This document shows, piece by piece, positions 17,600 through 26,393 of a DNA stretch of 64,000 bases. The stretch lies in contig NZ_BSNG01000003.1 in NCBI RefSeq assembly GCF_030159855.1, positions 293,419-357,418 of the forward strand, given 5' to 3'. The stretch comes from Devosia yakushimensis (GTDB taxonomy: Bacteria > Pseudomonadota > Alphaproteobacteria > Rhizobiales > Devosiaceae). The notes beneath the pieces are model-generated. The model was not told the DNA's origin. It worked only from the letters and a program-made list of their open reading frames with translations, and did not search any database. The position numbers and the translations under genes were made by a program. Position 1 is the first letter of the stretch, and each line of letters opens with the position of its first letter.

Positions 17600-17621
17600 C
17601 TCAGACGATCAGGAGGCCACT

Positions 17622-18707
17622 ATGGCTGTCGTATCCCTCGATAAGGTCGTCAAGGCCTATGATAGTACCCAGATTGTCCACGGCATCGATCTCGAGATCG
17701 CCGATGGCGAATTCATCGTGCTCGTTGGCCCCTCTGGCTGCGGCAAATCGACGACTTTGCGGATGGTCGCTGGGCTTGAAACGATCTCCGACGGCGAGGT
17801 TCGTATCGATGGCAAGCGGGTCAATGACCTGCAGCCGGGTGAGCGCGACATCGCAATGGTTTTTCAGAACTATGCGCTCTATCCGCATCTGACGGTAGCC
17901 GAGAACATCGTCTTCGGGCTCAAGCTCCGGAAAGTCGACAAGGCCGAGATCGCTGAGAGGCTGAAGCGCACCGCGGACATCCTCGGACTCGATCAACTGC
18001 TCGCTCGCAAGCCGCGCCAGCTTTCCGGCGGTCAGCGGCAGCGTGTGGCCATGGGACGCGCGCTGATCCGGAATCCATCGGTCTTTCTCTTCGACGAACC
18101 GCTGTCGAATCTCGACGCCAAGCTCCGCGTGCAGATGCGCACCGAAATCAAGGCACTTCATGCGAAGGTACCGACGACGACGATTTACGTGACCCACGAC
18201 CAGGTTGAAGCGATGACGCTCGCAGATCGCGTTGTGGTCATGAACAAGGGCCGGATCGAGCAAATCGCGCCGCCGGAAGAGCTCTATCTACGCCCGGCGA
18301 CGAAGTTCGTTGCTGGCTTTATCGGCTCCCCCGGGATGAATTTCTTCACCGCCGTCGTTGAAAGCAACCAGGGCAAATTGTCCGTGCGTTTGCCTGATGG
18401 TCAGACGCTTGAGGTGCCGACGGAGCGCACACCGCTTTTCAGCCAGCTCGTCGGTAAGCCGGCACTGCTGGGCGTTCGCCCTGAGCATTTCTATCTCGAA
18501 CCCACTGGAGCGTCGCTTTCCGTCACGGCGCGATTGGTGGAGCCCTTGGGGATGGAAACGCTCGTTCACTTCGATCTGGGCGACGAGGCGGCGGTCGCGC
18601 GCCTCTTGCCTCAGTCATCGCTGCGTAGCGGCGCTCGGTTGAACCTAGGCGTCGACATGAACCGGGTGCACCTCCTGGATCCGTCAAACGACAAGGTATT
18701 GGGCTGA
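17622..18707 (+). CDS. ABC transporter ATPase, UgpC/MalK type
   Basis: 361 residues, ATG at 17622 behind AGGAGG. Walker A is GPSGCGKSTT (about 37-46), signature LSGGQRQRVAMGRA, Walker B VFLFDEPLSNLDAKLR, and H-loop VTHDQVEAMTL; a TOBE regulatory domain occupies about 240-361. It should energise the binding protein and permeases encoded at 11578-14652 on the other side of the ROK gene, which have no ATPase of their own. A paralogue is at 60519-61604. Confidence 0.95.
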   Translation: MAVVSLDKVVKAYDSTQIVHGIDLEIADGEFIVLVGPSGCGKSTTLRMVAGLETISDGEVRIDGKRVNDLQPGERDIAMVFQNYALYPHLTVAENIVFGLKLRKVDKAEIAERLKRTADILGLDQLLARKPRQLSGGQRQRVAMGRALIRNPSVFLFDEPLSNLDAKLRVQMRTEIKALHAKVPTTTIYVTHDQVEAMTLADRVVVMNKGRIEQIAPPEELYLRPATKFVAGFIGSPGMNFFTAVVESNQGKLSVRLPDGQTLEVPTERTPLFSQLVGKPALLGVRPEHFYLEPTGASLSVTARLVEPLGMETLVHFDLGDEAAVARLLPQSSLRSGARLNLGVDMNRVHLLDPSNDKVLG

Positions 18708-18711
18708 AATC

Positions 18712-20790
18712 ATGTTGGTGGCCGAGAAGTCATTCTTACGAATGCTCGACCGGATCGCTCCTGATCCGGTTCTCGGCAGCATGGCTATGGGTGTGCCCGC
18801 ATACGTCTCCAGGCGCATGGAGGTCGAGCCCGATACCGCCGAGGCCATTCGGTCTGGCTTCCACTCCCTTTGCGCCGACGTAGACTTTGTCGCAGCCACC
18901 GACGCTGAGCTCGATGGACGACTGGCCGAACACGAGCAGACTCCATGGTTTGAAACGCTAGCGCACTGGGTGGCCGAGGCGATCTACGCTGATCCCGGCA
19001 ATGGCGGAAATCCGAATGCAATTTCTTGGCGCGAGATCGGATACGAGCATGGCCTTCCGGAAGGCCCAGAGGGCCCTCCGGCTTCCGCTGCTGCGCCCCG
19101 TCCAAAACCCGACTTCAGCCAGCACTTCGACGCCATCGTTATTGGGGCCGGTGCAGGTGGCGGCATAGTCGCAAGTGAACTCGCGCTCGGCGGCAAGAGA
19201 GTGCTGTTGGTAGAACGCGGACGTTGGCTTGACTATGAACACGGTGGCCACCGGGATCATCTGCGAAATCACCGCTATCCGCTCTATGGACACAATACTG
19301 GCCCAGATGCTGACGACGGGCCTCGTGTTCATGTCACGTCCGACGGGACCGAACATCAGGTAGCGACGCATACAGTCGCCTATTCCAGCAATTCGGCCTG
19401 TGTGGGTAGCGGCACCCTGGTCTATGGCGGCCAAGCTTGGCGCTTCCACCCCGACGATTTCCGCATGGCGAGCCGCTATGGAATTCCCGAAGCCTCGTCA
19501 TTGACCGATTGGCCGATCGGCTACGCCGAGCTTGAGCCCTGGTACACTCGTGCTGAGCAGATGCTGGGCGTCGCAGGACCAGAGGGCTCCCTGCCCCATG
19601 AACCGGAGCGCAGCGAAGATCTGCCGATGCCGCCTATGCCGCAATATGAAACCGCTCATGTTCTGCAGCAGGCAGCGATGGCACTCGGCATCAGCACGAC
19701 CCAGCCGCCTCTGTTGCTGAATTCGGTTCCCCATCATGGCCGGGGTGCATGTATCGAGTGCGGCAGTTGTGTGGGATTTCCTTGTCCGACCGATGCGAAG
19801 AACGGCACGCAAAACACCATGATCCGGAGGGCTATTGCCAGCGGTCGGCTGATCGTAGCGGCCGAAACAGTTGCCGATCGTATCGAGACGGATCTCGAGG
19901 GCCGCGTCACCGGGGTCGCGTTGATTTGGGAAGGAGCAGCCGGCCGCCACTCCGTTAAGGTCACGGCCAATGACGTCGTGCTCTCTGCCGGGGCGATCGA
20001 GAGTGCCCGACTCCTTCTGCTGTCCGCTAATGAGAAAGAGCCCGATGGTTTGGGCAACAATGCTGGTCTCGTGGGTCGGAACCTTCAGGGCCACACCTAC
20101 CCGACAGCCTTCGGTCTGTTCGACGACGAGGTCTATGCCCGAAAAGGGCCCGGCGTCACCATCGCGACCACGGATTTTGCTCATGGCACGCCCGGTATCG
20201 TGGGCGGTGCCATGTTGGCGGACGACTTTGTTATGCTCCCCATCATTTTCTGGGATGCCGCACTCCCCGAAGGCATGCCGCGATGGGGTCAAGCACCGCA
20301 CGACTTCATGCGCGCCAACTTCCGCCGCCTGATCCAGGTGAAGGGCCCGGTGCACGAGATTCCAAATCCCGATTGCAGGGTGGAACTTCATCCGAGCGTC
20401 ACCGACAAGTGGGGGCGGCCGGTCGCTCGGCTATCCGGCGTTGTGCATCCCGAGACCATTCGCACCGCAGCAGCAATGCTTGAGCGGGCGAAAGAGTGGC
20501 TAGCGGCGGCGGGCGCAAAAGCCGTCTGGGGGGATCCACCCAAACCACGGCTCTCCGCATATCAGCATCAAGCTGGCACCTGCCGAATGGGTACTGCACC
20601 GACAAACTCGGTCACCGACATCAATGGACGCGTTTGGGGGCACGAAAACCTATTCGTCGCCGACGCTTCGCTCCATCCCACAAACGGGGCCTTCAATCCC
20701 GTTCTCACCATCATGGCGCTCGCCTTCCGCTGCGCCGATCACCTTTTACACCGGCTGGAAGACCGGCCAGACCTGGAGAGAAGCTCATGA
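18712..20790 (+). CDS. GMC oxidoreductase fused to a gluconate 2-dehydrogenase subunit 3-like domain
   Basis: 692 residues. Residues 1-130 resemble gluconate 2-dehydrogenase subunit 3 (EAIYADPGNGGNPNAISWRE). Residues 140-690 are a flavoprotein with FAD motif VIGAGAGGGIVASELALGG, a cysteine-rich stretch ECGSCVGFPCPTDAKNG, and the catalytic C-terminus GTCRMG ... ASLHPTNGAFNPVLTI. Related multi-subunit enzymes oxidise sugars or sugar alcohols, passing electrons to a cytochrome subunit, which is not seen here. Normally the two parts are separate genes. No signal peptide is evident, so cytoplasmic location or export with a partner is open. Confidence 0.88.
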   Translation: MLVAEKSFLRMLDRIAPDPVLGSMAMGVPAYVSRRMEVEPDTAEAIRSGFHSLCADVDFVAATDAELDGRLAEHEQTPWFETLAHWVAEAIYADPGNGGNPNAISWREIGYEHGLPEGPEGPPASAAAPRPKPDFSQHFDAIVIGAGAGGGIVASELALGGKRVLLVERGRWLDYEHGGHRDHLRNHRYPLYGHNTGPDADDGPRVHVTSDGTEHQVATHTVAYSSNSACVGSGTLVYGGQAWRFHPDDFRMASRYGIPEASSLTDWPIGYAELEPWYTRAEQMLGVAGPEGSLPHEPERSEDLPMPPMPQYETAHVLQQAAMALGISTTQPPLLLNSVPHHGRGACIECGSCVGFPCPTDAKNGTQNTMIRRAIASGRLIVAAETVADRIETDLEGRVTGVALIWEGAAGRHSVKVTANDVVLSAGAIESARLLLLSANEKEPDGLGNNAGLVGRNLQGHTYPTAFGLFDDEVYARKGPGVTIATTDFAHGTPGIVGGAMLADDFVMLPIIFWDAALPEGMPRWGQAPHDFMRANFRRLIQVKGPVHEIPNPDCRVELHPSVTDKWGRPVARLSGVVHPETIRTAAAMLERAKEWLAAAGAKAVWGDPPKPRLSAYQHQAGTCRMGTAPTNSVTDINGRVWGHENLFVADASLHPTNGAFNPVLTIMALAFRCADHLLHRLEDRPDLERSS

Positions 20791-22148
20791 GCCACCTGCA
20801 AAGCGTTTCCATCCCTGATTTCGGCGTACCTCTCGATCGCCCGCAAATCCCCGCTGCGACGCTGGCTGCCCGCTGTGACTTTGCCTATGCCAAGGCAGGA
20901 AAGACGTGGCTCTTCGTCTATGCCGATCGGGAGCACAACGCGAACATTCTGCACCTTTCCGGTTTTGACCCACGCTTCGAAGAGGCCGTTCTCTTGCTCG
21001 GTCCAAATGGCAAGAGAGTGGTGATCACCGGTAATGAATCCGAGAGCTTCACCGCGATTTCGCCGCTCCCGAACCTCGAGGTCATGCTGAGCCAGTCAAT
21101 GAGCCTCATGTCCCAGGATCGCACCCGCAAGCCAAGTCTAGAAGCCGTTCTTCGTGACGCCGGCCTTCAGCCAGGCGACACCGTCGGTATCGTAGGCTGG
21201 AAATACCTCGAGCCCGAGGAATGGAACGATGAACGTCCGGGCTATCTCGTTCCCCACTACATGATCGTAATTCTCTCCAAGATTATCGGTGGTCTCGACG
21301 GTTTGTCTGATGAAACGGCGGTGCTGATGCATCCGGCAACGGGTGCCCGCTCGGTGGTGGATGTCGATCAGATCGCTGCATTCGAATGGGCATCGACCCG
21401 CGCTTCGGCTTCTGTCTGGAACGTCTTGTCGAAGGCTCGTCCCGGCCAGCGCGAGATCGAAGCTGCTGGCAATTTCCTTTATGCCGGCGAACCCCTCAGC
21501 GCCCATTCCATGTTCGCTTCGGGCGACGCAAAGCATGTCATCCATGGTCTGAACAGCGCTGGCTCCCGCATCCTCAACAAGGGCGATGGCGTCACCACGG
21601 CCGTCGGCTATTGGGGTGGCCTCAGCTCGCGCGCCGGCCAGCTTGATGACAATGACGATGCGTTCGTGAAGATCGCCGCCGGTTATTTCGACGCTTTGGT
21701 CACCTGGTATGAAACCGCCAATATCGGCGTCACCGGTGGCGACCTGCGCACCGCTGTCGTCGACACCCTGGCGAAGTCGAACCTCAAATCGGCGCTGAAC
21801 CCAGGACACCTCGTGAGCTATGACGAATGGAGCCACTCTCCGGTTCGTCCAGGTTCCACCGAAAAGCTCGTCTCGGGCATGGTCTTCCAGGTCGACGTCA
21901 TCCCGACCCCGATGCCGGCCGGCAAGGCGCTGAACTGCGAAGATGCCGTTGCCATCGCCGACGAGGCGCTGCGGGCATCATTGGCCGAGAAGCATCCCGA
22001 AACGTGGTCTCGCATCCAGGCCCGCAAGGCCTTCATCCGCGACACCATCGGCGTCACCCTTGGCGATCACCTGCTGCCGCTGTCCAATATCCAGCTCTGC
22101 CTGCCGCCACTTTGGCTCAAGAGCGATCACGTCATCGTCCGCAGCTAA
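20787..22148 (+). CDS. M24 family peptidase (Xaa-Pro dipeptidase/creatinase fold)
   Basis: 453 residues from the ATG that overlaps the GMC stop (ATGA). An N-terminal creatinase-like domain (FAYAKAGKTWLFVYADREHN, HLSGFDPRF) is followed by a pita-bread-like C-terminal domain starting around REIEAAGNFLY. The usual five metal ligands (D, D, H, E, E) are not obvious: candidates are few, with GHLVSYDEWSHSP and VFQVDVIPTP in the expected region, so it may be an atypical or non-metal member. A decayed second copy of its 3' part lies at 11057-11273. Substrate unknown; the M81 peptidase two genes upstream suggests a peptide- or amide-containing compound. Confidence 0.75.
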   Translation: MSHLQSVSIPDFGVPLDRPQIPAATLAARCDFAYAKAGKTWLFVYADREHNANILHLSGFDPRFEEAVLLLGPNGKRVVITGNESESFTAISPLPNLEVMLSQSMSLMSQDRTRKPSLEAVLRDAGLQPGDTVGIVGWKYLEPEEWNDERPGYLVPHYMIVILSKIIGGLDGLSDETAVLMHPATGARSVVDVDQIAAFEWASTRASASVWNVLSKARPGQREIEAAGNFLYAGEPLSAHSMFASGDAKHVIHGLNSAGSRILNKGDGVTTAVGYWGGLSSRAGQLDDNDDAFVKIAAGYFDALVTWYETANIGVTGGDLRTAVVDTLAKSNLKSALNPGHLVSYDEWSHSPVRPGSTEKLVSGMVFQVDVIPTPMPAGKALNCEDAVAIADEALRASLAEKHPETWSRIQARKAFIRDTIGVTLGDHLLPLSNIQLCLPPLWLKSDHVIVRS

Positions 22149-22190
22149 TTGGCACGCACCCAATCACAGTCCTTCAAAGAGGAACGCAAA

Positions 22191-23060
22191 ATGTCCCTAG
22201 GTATCGGCTTGCAGCTTTATTCCGTCCGGAACGCACTGGCGGCCGATCCCTGGGGAACCCTCGAGAAGATTGCCGAGACTGGCTTCAAGAGGATCGAGGC
22301 CGCCAATCATAAGGCTAAGACGGATCCAGGCGTTGGCTTCGGAGTTGACGCGCGAGAACTTCGCCAGCGCCTCGATGACCTCGGGCTATCCATGATCGGG
22401 TGTCACATCAATCCGCTGGATCTCTCGATTCTGCCCCGTGCTCTGGATTATCAGACGACCCTCGGGAACGCCCAGTTCGGCTGCGACATCGAGTTCTTCC
22501 CGCCAAACGATCTCGACCATGTGAAGCGTCGTTGCGACGTTTTCAACCAGGTGGGCCAACTGGCCCACGAGCGCGGCATGCGGTTCTATTATCACAACCA
22601 CTTCCAGGAATTTCAGCGCATCGATGGCGACTTCGTCTATTCGCACATCATCGAAAATACAGATCCGAGTTTGGTCTATTTCGAGATCGATACCTACTGG
22701 ATGTACCGCGCTGGCCAAGATCCTGTTCGTTGGATGCAGCAGCTTGGCGAGCGGGTAGTGCTCCTCCATCAAAAGGACTTTCCGGCCGAAACCGCGCAGC
22801 CGTTGAACCTTTATGACGGCGTCTTCTCACCAACCGAGGAGATCACAATGCGAGAATTCGAGGATCGCAAAGATCCGCTCTGCTTTACCGAGATCGGCAC
22901 CGGAATTCTTCCGATCCAGGAGATCATCGATACCGGCACAAGGCTTCCCAATGCCGAGTACATCATTCTTGAACAGGACCACACCCAACTTCCCGAGCTC
23001 GAGTCGGTTCGATTGAGCCTTGAGAGGTTCAAGTCAAAGTTTAGCAACCTTGCACCTTGA
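22191..23060 (+). CDS. Sugar phosphate isomerase/epimerase (TIM barrel, AP endonuclease 2 fold)
   Basis: 289 residues from the ATG at 22191, with AGAGGA upstream. Opening GIGLQLYSVRNALAADPWGT is typical of the xylose-isomerase-like family; YYHNHFQEFQ, FEIDTYWMYRAG, LLHQKDFP and ILEQDH supply the usual metal-binding His, Glu and Asp residues. The family isomerises sugars or epimerises inositol derivatives. Last gene of the plus-strand run that starts with the ROK regulator. A relative is encoded at 59650-60429 in the second module. Confidence 0.88.
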   Translation: MSLGIGLQLYSVRNALAADPWGTLEKIAETGFKRIEAANHKAKTDPGVGFGVDARELRQRLDDLGLSMIGCHINPLDLSILPRALDYQTTLGNAQFGCDIEFFPPNDLDHVKRRCDVFNQVGQLAHERGMRFYYHNHFQEFQRIDGDFVYSHIIENTDPSLVYFEIDTYWMYRAGQDPVRWMQQLGERVVLLHQKDFPAETAQPLNLYDGVFSPTEEITMREFEDRKDPLCFTEIGTGILPIQEIIDTGTRLPNAEYIILEQDHTQLPELESVRLSLERFKSKFSNLAP

Positions 23061-23434
23061 GATGCGCCGAAGTGGGAATAGGACTCCGAAGCCCGCTCTT
23101 GCAGCGGATCAACCGACCGCGGCCAACCGGGTTTCCGCCCAGAATGCGCAATATGTCCCGATGTTTTTTGGCTAGCTGCCATAGCCAGACTATCGCCAAA
23201 CCAGCCGAGCATAATGTCCGCTTCTGGCAGAGCGCTACAGTCCACCTAATGACTGGAATGGGGTCGGCATCTGACCGGCTGCTGTGGACGCAAGGATACC
23301 GGCAGCGACGGGGTGGAGAGTGGACTGGCGGGTTTTAGGCACTTGTTCCGAAGAAGCTGACCTTCGTTCGCTCGGCCGGTGAGGTAGACTGAGCCGTCGG
23401 ACCGTCGCCTGCGACAGTGTCGCACAGACAAAGT
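23061..23434. other. Intergenic region without recognisable gene
   Basis: About 370 bases between two convergent operons. No open frame with protein-like composition or ribosome-binding site is seen on either strand. The only structure is the hairpin annotated at its right end. Confidence 0.5.
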
Positions 23435-23460
23435 GGGCGCCCCTGCAAACAGGGGCGCCC
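23435..23460 (-). terminator. Perfect 11-bp hairpin behind the aldolase gene
   Basis: GGGCGCCCCTG (23435-23445) and CAGGGGCGCCC (23450-23460) with a 4-base loop, 5 bases behind the stop of the minus-strand aldolase gene. On the minus strand it is followed by ACTTTGT rather than a clean T run, yet position and stability fit a terminator. Confidence 0.75.
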
Positions 23461-23465
23461 GAAGC

Positions 23466-24497
23466 TTACTTGGCCTTGCCGTAGAGCTTGGCGAAGTCGG
23501 GACCTGCAGGATCCATTTCGACGGCACCCTGCCAGGACGGATGCTCGTTCCACGGACGGGCCATGCGCTCGGTCAGCTCGTTAACGCGGTGCATGAACGG
23601 CACGGCCTCGTTCTTGAGCTTGGCTTCCATAGCGCCCATGTCCGGGAACTGATCGAAAGCCTGCGCCCAGATAGCACGACCGGCCAGATAGCCGCTGGCG
23701 CCTGCGCGGTAAGCGTAGACCAGCTTCTTGAGGAAGTCTTCGGGGCCAGCGCCGGCGCTCAACAGCACCCATGGGCGCTTGAGATTGCTGGCCATCTGGT
23801 CGAAGATCTTCTGCACGCCGGCCGCTTCCGGACCATCCGGATCGGGAACGTTGTGCACGTGGATCGGTGCTTCGAGCTTGTAGACGTCAACACCATCGGG
23901 GTTCATCACGTCGGGGTCCGACAGGGCTTCCAGAACCATCTTAGTGCGGTTCTGCACGACGACGTTCGGGGCTTCCTGCGGGAAGGGGTAGATCAAAAAT
24001 TCGAGCAGGAAGACGATGTCATTGGCCTTGCAGGCATCCTTGACCGACTGAAGATATGCGAGCTGGTGCGCGCGCACTTCCGGGTCGATATCGGAACGGA
24101 ACCAGAGGTTCACCTTGACGGCGTCGGCGCCGATCTTGCGGATTTCGCCGGCATCCCATTGCGGGATATTGGAGGACTTGCGGCCCCCCTCGGTGACAAC
24201 CCAGGTCGCCCATTCGGTGGCGAGGATCAGGCCGGTGCGCGGCGGGATGGAGTGGACGGCGCTGGCATAGCCAAACGGGGGGTCAACAAGAACGGCAGAA
24301 GTATGGGGCGCCAGATATTCGGCAAGCATGCCCTTGACGGCCGAGATATCGGAGAATGCGGCAACATCTACGCCGCGCTTCTGCTTGATCGGGTTGACGA
24401 TGGGGCCGGTCTGGTCCATCGCCAGCATCTTAAACCGGCCATTGTCGTCTGACAGGCGACGCAGGCCCCAAAGCTTACCGGGCGAAATTTTCATCAT
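23466..24497 (-). CDS. Aldolase of the LacD/DeoC superfamily (tagatose-bisphosphate aldolase-like)
   Basis: 343 residues. MLAMDQTGPI, DAVKVNLWFRSD, FLLEFLIYPFP, DVYKLEAPIHVH and PWVLLSAGAGPEDF match the LacD/DeoC class I aldolase barrel; the lysine in VYKLEAP is the likely Schiff-base residue. Such enzymes cleave ketose (bis)phosphates to triose phosphates. The gene overlaps the PfkB kinase by 4 bases, so kinase and aldolase form a phosphorylation/cleavage pair. Operon partners upstream are an ABC binding protein of the amino-acid type. Confidence 0.85.
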   Translation of the reverse strand: MMKISPGKLWGLRRLSDDNGRFKMLAMDQTGPIVNPIKQKRGVDVAAFSDISAVKGMLAEYLAPHTSAVLVDPPFGYASAVHSIPPRTGLILATEWATWVVTEGGRKSSNIPQWDAGEIRKIGADAVKVNLWFRSDIDPEVRAHQLAYLQSVKDACKANDIVFLLEFLIYPFPQEAPNVVVQNRTKMVLEALSDPDVMNPDGVDVYKLEAPIHVHNVPDPDGPEAAGVQKIFDQMASNLKRPWVLLSAGAGPEDFLKKLVYAYRAGASGYLAGRAIWAQAFDQFPDMGAMEAKLKNEAVPFMHRVNELTERMARPWNEHPSWQGAVEMDPAGPDFAKLYGKAK

Positions 24498-25402
24498 TGT
24501 GCTCCGTTTAGAAAGAGATCGAGTTCAGAGCGATCGGCAATGCTTTCCCAGCCGCTGCCTCTCGCGCATTTGAGTGCGGCCGCCGCGCTGGCGAAACGCC
24601 CGGCCCGTTCGACGCTGTGGCCTTCGGCCACCGCGACCGTGTAGGCGCCGTGGAAGACGTCGCCGGCGCCGTTGGTATCGAGCGCCTTGATCGCAAAGGC
24701 CGGCATGTGCCGAACCGTGTCTGCATCGAGCCAGTAGAAGCCGCCTTCTCCGGCCGTCACCGAGACATGCCCTTTGGCACGCCGGGCGATGGCCTTGAGT
24801 CCAAGCGCGTGTTCGCCATGCCCCGTTAGCTGCGCCAGGCATCGCTCGGAAAAGACGACATGATCGGCCAGTGGCAGAAGGCGCTGCACCGCTTCGAGGT
24901 CGTTGATGTCGGCATCGAGCACCGACTTTGCGCCGCGATCCGCTGCGGCCGCGAAAATGGCCGAAGCGCCTTGCCACCAGCTATAGTCGGCCATGACCGC
25001 TGCAACGCCATCAAGCCGGGAAAAATCCAGCCAGCTTGCATCATCGCTCCAGCCCTCACCCATGAAGCCAAAGCCCATGCGCTCGCCGCTCCGCTCGACA
25101 ATGATGGTACCTTGCGGGCTCCGGCCATTTTCGAACTGATGGACCTGGTCTGTCTGGACGCCGGCCTCGTCGAGGCGACGGATGATCTCGTTGCCAGCGG
25201 CGTCGGAGCCAATGCGACTGTAACAGACGGTCTCCGCGCCAAGGCGCGCGCAGGCTACGGCTGCGGTCGCCGCGATACCGCCACCCGTCTCATATTGACC
25301 GGTGACACGCATCTTGCTCGGCTCGGTCGGCAGGTTGGGCACGTAGAGGATGCGATCGAGAAAGGCATTGCCCAATGTCGCAACTTTAATTCGGGCAACC
25401 AT
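24494..25402 (-). CDS. PfkB-family carbohydrate kinase
   Basis: 302 residues with the ribokinase fold: the N-terminal glycine motif YETGGGIAATAAVACARLG and the C-terminal catalytic signature DTNGAGDVFHGAY, where the Asp is the base. It phosphorylates a sugar in the cytoplasm; the aldolase that follows with an ATGA overlap suggests that the product is cleaved at once. Candidates are ketohexose or sugar-phosphate kinases; the exact substrate is not readable from sequence. Confidence 0.92.
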   Translation of the reverse strand: MVARIKVATLGNAFLDRILYVPNLPTEPSKMRVTGQYETGGGIAATAAVACARLGAETVCYSRIGSDAAGNEIIRRLDEAGVQTDQVHQFENGRSPQGTIIVERSGERMGFGFMGEGWSDDASWLDFSRLDGVAAVMADYSWWQGASAIFAAAADRGAKSVLDADINDLEAVQRLLPLADHVVFSERCLAQLTGHGEHALGLKAIARRAKGHVSVTAGEGGFYWLDADTVRHMPAFAIKALDTNGAGDVFHGAYTVAVAEGHSVERAGRFASAAAALKCARGSGWESIADRSELDLFLNGAQ

Positions 25403-25420
25403 GAAGGCATCCTTGAGATA

Positions 25421-25455
25421 GGGGTGGGCGGCCGATGAGAGGATCGGCCACCCTG
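25421..25455 (-). terminator. Intercistronic hairpin between binding protein and kinase
   Basis: GGCCGAT (25430-25436) pairs with ATCGGCC (25443-25449), extended by GGGTG with CACCC around small bulges. It lies between the binding-protein stop (25464) and the kinase start (25402) on the minus strand, the position where differential-expression stems usually lie in ABC operons. Confidence 0.5.
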
Positions 25456-25463
25456 GGAGGAGA

Positions 25464-26267
25464 TCAGAACCAGTAGTTGTGGAGGTCTTCGTTGACCGTG
25501 CCGATCCATTCCTGCTGGGCAGCCTGCAGCTCGCCGGAATTCCACAGCAGCATGATCTCGGTATTCACCCACTGCAGCAGATCGGTCTCGCCCTTACGGA
25601 TACCGACGCCCATGGGAGAGGTGCGCATCGGGAACTGCGGCTTGAACTGATCGGTTTCCTTGGTGATGGTGAAGGCAGCGGCCGTACCAGAAACCAGGCC
25701 ATCGACCTGCCCGGAGAACAGCGCCTGGTTGCCGGTCGCTGCGTCCTCGAAGCGCATGATGTTGGTGCCCGGAAGGGCGTTTTCGGTCAGCAGCGTGTCG
25801 TTGGTCGAACCGCGCGTCACTCCGATATTCTTGCCCACCAGGTCTTCGTAGGATGAGAAATTAGTGCTGGACGGTGCGATGACAGTCTGCGTATCGACGT
25901 AAATCGGCACCGAATACCAGACTGTTTTGGCGCGCTCGGCCGTAACGCCGAAGGACGAGATCAGCACATCGCAATTGCCACCGTTGAGGCTCGGAATGCG
26001 GGCCTGCGAAGCCACGTCGACCAGCTCGAGTTCCACCGCCAAGTCGCGTGCCAGAAGGTTGGCCACCGCAATGTCGAAGCCGGCGGGCTTGAGGTCGGCA
26101 TCGGTAATGCCATAGGGCGGCGTCGAGAACGAGGTGCAAACGCTGAGCTTGCCCTTAGCTATGATCGCATCGAGGGACGAAGCCTCGCCCTGCGCCATCG
26201 CGGGGTAAACAGAGACAAGAGCAAACGTGACGCCGGCAGCGGCGAAAGCGGTCGAGAGATGTTTCAT
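25464..26267 (-). CDS. Amino-acid-type ABC transporter substrate-binding protein (family 3)
   Basis: 267 residues from the ATG at 26267, directly behind GGAGGAAACC; an in-frame ATG 4 codons upstream is worse placed. Signal peptide MKHLSTAFAAAGVTFALVSV ends in AMAQG. The family-3 fold is shown by GKLSVCTSFSTPPYG, GFDIAVANLLARDL and ISSFGVTAERAKTVWYSVP. The family usually binds polar amino acids or opines, but the surrounding enzymes are sugar-type, so the ligand may be an acidic or amino sugar derivative. It works with the permeases at 26394 and 27063 and the ATPase at 27921. Confidence 0.92.
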   Translation of the reverse strand: MKHLSTAFAAAGVTFALVSVYPAMAQGEASSLDAIIAKGKLSVCTSFSTPPYGITDADLKPAGFDIAVANLLARDLAVELELVDVASQARIPSLNGGNCDVLISSFGVTAERAKTVWYSVPIYVDTQTVIAPSSTNFSSYEDLVGKNIGVTRGSTNDTLLTENALPGTNIMRFEDAATGNQALFSGQVDGLVSGTAAAFTITKETDQFKPQFPMRTSPMGVGIRKGETDLLQWVNTEIMLLWNSGELQAAQQEWIGTVNEDLHNYWF

Positions 26268-26393
26268 GGTTTCCTCCAATCAGTCGCTGGTCTAGTGTGC
26301 TTTGACTTGACGACTGCAACTGTGATTTTAGGTAATCACCGTCCGCCCAATCACGCCATCGGTTTGATTGCGATGACTGCTAGGCTGTCCCAC

